DNA of 64,000 nucleotides from Chrysoperla carnea (Eukaryota; Arthropoda; Insecta; Neuroptera; Chrysopidae): NCBI RefSeq assembly GCF_905475395.1, contig NC_058340.1, positions 74,998,181 to 75,062,180 of the forward strand, read 5' to 3'. Shown piece by piece: positions 60,209 to 64,000 of this stretch (position 1 is its first letter; each line of letters starts with the position of its first letter). The notes under the pieces were generated by a model. It saw only the letters and a program-made list of their open reading frames with translations, ran no database searches and was not told where the DNA came from. The position numbers and the translations under genes were made by a program.

Positions 60209-63011
60209 AAGATCCCAGTGCCCCCAGACGTTACTTATTTTCTCATAAGAAATATAAATGGGATAAAGTAGTGTTAGTACGTACTTTGAGTGTGTGCATA
60301 CCTGCTACCTTGGGTCGACGGCCAATTCATAGGTACCAGGTGCTAAAGGTAGATAAATACAGTACTGATTTTTCTCAGTTCTGATTTTTACATATGTTTT
60401 AGATATTTTTGTTAAAAATCAATAATCATTATTGCCAGACACTTTCCATCGGCGCTTACCCTTACCAGACGCTTTAAAGCTGCAAAAAAAAAACATATTC
60501 TTACTTATGATCTCACTCTTGATTTTTATATATGATACTAAGGGAACTATTTGAACACCCCTGGTCAGCAGCCAGACCAATTGGAGGGGTCAAACATCCC
60601 CCCAGACATAATCAAGAGAGATAAAAATTCTGCTCTGTTCGATATAATCAAGAGAGATTAAAGATTCGTTACATGCAAAATGGAATCGAACCTGAAGATT
60701 ACAAGATATTTTAAAGTGATCTGGGTTGAGAAAATTTTATGAATAATAAATATAAGTTTCTTTAACCTATGTTTTACATCTTACCATCGAGTAAAATTGA
60801 ATACTACTATTTAAAAAATTCATGTTTATTAAATCTTAAAATTATACAAAGCTATACATGTCATTTTACAATTCAGCGTGATCTTTACTGTCATCATCGT
60901 CGTTTGATAAGTCATCATCAACCCAATGTTGGCATTGACTATCTTCATTATCATCCTTATTACTTTCATTTTCTGTAACAAAAATAACATAATTAAGAAT
61001 CAAAGACTTACACGGTTATATCAATTATTCAAAGTTAAAGTATAATACCTGATTCTTCTTGAAGCGATTCACTGACAAAGCTCGGCAATTGGTCCCCATC
61101 AAACCAGTTAAAATGATATTTATTATCTTCCAACGTCCACCCATTATTGTCAGGACTAAAAATACTAATTTTCTTCATATGAGCATTCTTCCAGAGACTA
61201 GTGATATAATTAGCTCGTCGAAACTGCTGTAAAAGCTCACTTTTGCATGGTGGTAAGTTACTAGCATCAAAGTTTTTCACATTTTTGCGATTGAACTCTT
61301 CATTTACGTCACAAACCATATAAGTGTTGATGAAGAGTTGGAATCGGGCAGCATCTACGTCAATTATTCCGGCCACGTTGTACAGTTCACAAATAAATTT
61401 TTGTATAGTGTTAAACACATTTTGCTCCAGTTCTAAGTCACTGAATAAGTCTACATCGCCGAGTTTCATAAATGCTATCTGGTACTCTGCTTTTTTTTTT
61501 CAACACATTAAATGGCTTTTGCTTGCCTTTTCTAAAAAAAGCTGGATTGTAATCGCAACCAGTTATTGCGTGAAATCCTGGCAAGCAACGGCTTAATGTA
61601 GGTCCTAAATGTTTATAAATCTCAGTGATATCAATGTATCTAACTTTATTTCCAGTGCCAGTCAACATCCACACATGGCAGTCATAATTTTTTAAATGCT
61701 GCATATTGCCCAGCATAATTACTGCAATATCGGTGTCAGAACACTGAATAACAAAATTAGCTTGATCATCAAAATTGCAGATGTGGTGGATAATCTTAGT
61801 GTCAGCTTCCTCATGTTCAGGGCAACTTAAATTTTCATCAATAGAAGATACTACTGCATTATTTATGACGGAAAAAGAGTGACAATTCTTGAAATTAACA
61901 AAAATTTTTTTGTTGCCAATAAACGGTACTATCTCGTCTGTAGACCAGTGGCGTATAAAGAAGTCAATGAGAGCCTCTTTGAAGCGGATATTTCTCAATT
62001 CTTTCGCGAAATCAGACGGTCGAACTTGATCAGGTCCACTGATGCTAAACTCAACTTGTGTCGATTCATTTCGAAGTGATCTTTCGTAATCTTTTATAGA
62101 AGGCGAAAAATACTGATCGAAAATGACATCGAATCTTGACGCTGGTAATTGTGTGACCATTTGTAACATTTTTTTGGAGATACTTCCAAATGTTTTAGGG
62201 ACATTTTTCATACAATGAAGTAAGTAAAATCCATCAATTAGTATAATATCTATGTGAGATGGTGGATCATGTTCAACACCATTTTCTAAACATTTCATTA
62301 AAATTGATTTTTGAGTCTTACAAATGCCACCATCAAGATGGCACATTGACAATGGAACTGGAGTTATGGGATACGAAAATATTTTGGCTATATCGACTTT
62401 GTGATCAATCGATATACCGATTATACGCCCAAATACATCCCTCTGAATTCGTAATTCCTGCAATTTTTCACCGACTTTCGTTACTTTTTTTTTTCATAAT
62501 AACAATAACTATAAGAAAGATATCCATAAATAGATATCTCTCTCACACTCAAGCGTACAAATAATGCTCTCGCGCTTATATACATAGCGACACTTTATGT
62601 GTGTCTGGGGGGATGTTTGACTCCTCCAATTGATCTGGCTGCTGACCAGGGGTGTTCAAATAGTTCCCTTAGTATCATATATAAAAATCATGAGTGAGAT
62701 TATAAGTAAGAATATGTTGTTTTTTTTTGAAGCTTTAAAGCGTCTGGTAAGGGTAAGCGCCGATGGAAAGTGTCTGGCAATAATGATTATTGATTTTTAA
62801 CAAAAATATCTAAAACATATGTAAAAATCAGCACTGAGAATTTGAGAAAAATCAGTACTGTATTTATCTACCTTTAGCACCTGGTACCTATGAATTGGCC
62901 GTCGACCCAAGGTAGCAGGTATGCACACACTCAAAGTACGTACTAACACTACTTTATCCCATTTATATTTCTTATGAGAAAATAAGTAACGTCTGGGGGC
63001 ACCGGGATCTT
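60209..63011 (-). mobile_element. 2.8-kb element with about 400-bp terminal inverted repeats encoding a FEN1/XPG-like nuclease
   Basis: Left repeat 60209-60607 and right repeat 62602-63011 are reverse complements at about 95% by eye. Their outer ends are aagatcccagtgcccccag and its complement, with one mismatch; the inner ends are catccccccagaca. The only coding content is one minus-strand protein between them. No direct target duplication is visible on either side, which leaves the exact borders and superfamily open. No DDE transposase, helicase, polymerase or capsid-type protein is recognisable. Confidence 0.85.
61035..62463 (-). CDS. FEN1/XPG-like (PIN-fold) nuclease of the TIR element, in two frames
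   Basis: The first frame runs 62463 to 61438 (about 340 residues; it opens on a TTG codon after tgcag, so the true start or an upstream exon is unclear). The second frame runs 61469 to 61035. Acidic residues sit where FEN1 has its metal ligands: Asp77 (IILIDGF), Asp116 (VIFDQ), Glu219 and Asp221 (HEEADT), Asp243 and Asp245 (CSDTD) and Asp304 (TGCDYNP). In FEN1 these correspond to AIDAS, VFDG, GEAEA, EDMD and GCDY. The second frame holds the family's C-terminus (LPPCKSELLQQF, then RANYITSLW and a GWTLED block). The frames meet at a run of ten A on the coding strand (61491-61500), where one base is out of step; this may be decay, slippage or a read error. I know this HEEADT/GCD family as a recurrent uncharacterised one in animal genomes. 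The nuclease call is my inference from motif order. Confidence 0.75.
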
Positions 63012-64000
63012 ACTCTATAAACAATACGTCTTTCAAAGTTCGTTTGCATGTCATTAAAAATTGTTAAATTTCTTTGTGTGTTTTCTCAATTGATTGTCTT
63101 TATTAACATTTTGTGGATTATTTGTATAGTGGCATTATTTAAGTATTTTGACCGTTTTCATTGTGCCCCCGTTCATTAATTAATTTGTGTAATTTAGTCG
63201 TTTTAGGTGTGTTTATATTATTTTCCGATTTATTTTTATGATATGTACTGAGTTTATTTTAGCGCTTAGGTCTTGTTAATCTTGTTAATTACATTTAGGT
63301 AGTGTTTAATTGTGATTATAATTGACTTATTAACGAAATAAAATGTTTAACATTGTATTTAACTTATATCAAATTAATAATTAATTGTTATTAATAATGT
63401 TCATATTAAAATAAATGCTATTTTGTTTCAAATATTGCAATAAATTATTATTTATTAAAAGGCAAATAAATACAAAAAAATTAAAAAAAAAAGGATAAAC
63501 TGAATAGAATTAATTCAAATAGTACCTAATTCCCGCCATTTTTTTTTTTAAATAGTTCACTGTAAGTGCCATGGTGGTTATAAAGAAGGAGAACGATCGC
63601 TACGTGCTAAAGCATTAGCGCACCTGTCCCTGAAAATTTGTAGAATTTAAAGTTCATTTTCCAGCCACCAGCCGCGCTGTCGTCGGTAAGTAGTATATTA
63701 GCACACAACAGCCCGCATTTAATGAGGCAACTTAGCGATCCCAGCGCCTCACTTATTTTGTCCATATTTTGGGGACAATATTTTCTATTGCGATCGTTCT
63801 CCTTCTTTATAACCTCCATGGTAAGTGCTTTACTCCAGGGGATTTTTTGCACAATATTTCATGTACAGTAGAGTTGCCTATCTATTTATGTAATAAATTA
63901 TAATCTGTGATACAGGGGAACTCACTGGCAGTCTTCTCTCAAATTCATATACTCTCCATATTAGTGGACTTGATAATATGACGAACAATATATATATATA
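63012..64000. other. intergenic to window end
   Basis: AT-rich; holds the P-like MITE at 63570-63820 and ends in a (TA)n run. No gene seen. Confidence 0.5.
63570..63820. mobile_element. P-element-like MITE
   Basis: 31-bp terminal inverted repeats (63570-63600 and 63790-63820), starting catggtggtt/catggaggtt, with a single mismatch. They are flanked by an exact 8-bp duplication GTAAGTGC (63562-63569 and 63821-63828). A 31-bp inverted repeat starting CATG and an 8-bp duplication are the hallmarks of Drosophila P elements. 251 bp, non-coding. Confidence 0.75.

Noticed and set aside
62259-62564. Plus-strand open frame inside the TIR element
   Set aside because: It is antisense to the nuclease coding region and lacks any signature.
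60209-63011. Reading the TIR element as a virus-like or Polinton-type element
   Set aside because: Too short, with only one nuclease-like protein and nothing resembling a capsid, polymerase or integrase.

Overview
This is a 64 kb stretch of AT-rich nuclear DNA from an insect. The protein genes are insect-like, with short phase-consistent introns (gt..ag), several diverged tandem or mobile repeats, a cytosolic tRNA gene and ZAD-type C2H2 zinc-finger genes, which suggests a holometabolous insect. I cannot name the species from sequence alone.

Layout, left to right. (1) 1-2053, + strand: the 3' end of a supervillin/villin-family gene, ending in a villin headpiece. (2) 4886-8592 and 11204-14800, - strand: two tandemly duplicated ZAD plus C2H2 zinc-finger genes with identical four-exon structures. 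Their introns and spacers hold LINE fragments, MITEs and two inverted copies of a transposon remnant. (3) 16843-19825, + strand: an apparently intact three-exon gene for an IpaH/SspH/SlrP-type E3 ubiquitin ligase (LPX leucine-rich repeats followed by a NEL domain with a CEDRV active site). This is a bacterial effector family, and here the gene carries two introns and sits between ordinary insect genes. It is the most striking item in the window. (4) 19826-25479: repeat-rich spacer with a long inverted repeat whose two arms each carry a hammerhead-ribozyme-like core. (5) 25480-26490, - strand: an Ndfip-like NEDD4-ligase adaptor whose last exon I could not find. (6) 27727-28478, + strand: a small three-exon gene, perhaps CINP-like. 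(7) 31963-54655, - strand: a 23 kb LPCAT1/2-type lysophospholipid acyltransferase gene with a 14 kb first intron and two mutually exclusive-looking versions of its catalytic exon. A tRNA-Leu(UAA) gene lies inside the first intron on the other strand. (8) 56836-57078, + strand: BLCAP. (9) 59110-59307, + strand: RpS28. (10) 60209-63011: a 2.8 kb element with about 400-bp terminal inverted repeats. Its only visible protein has all seven acidic positions of a FEN1/XPG-type nuclease and no evident transposase. (11) 63570-63820: a small MITE with 31-bp inverted repeats and an 8-bp target duplication, features of P elements.

The genes do not form an operon or an obvious pathway. Two of them touch ubiquitin signalling from different directions: the NEL ligase at 16843-19825 and the NEDD4-ligase adaptor at 25480-26490. 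Their closeness is probably chance. I saw no retrovirus, LTR element, Polinton or CRISPR array. Family names come from memory of family signatures; no database search was run.
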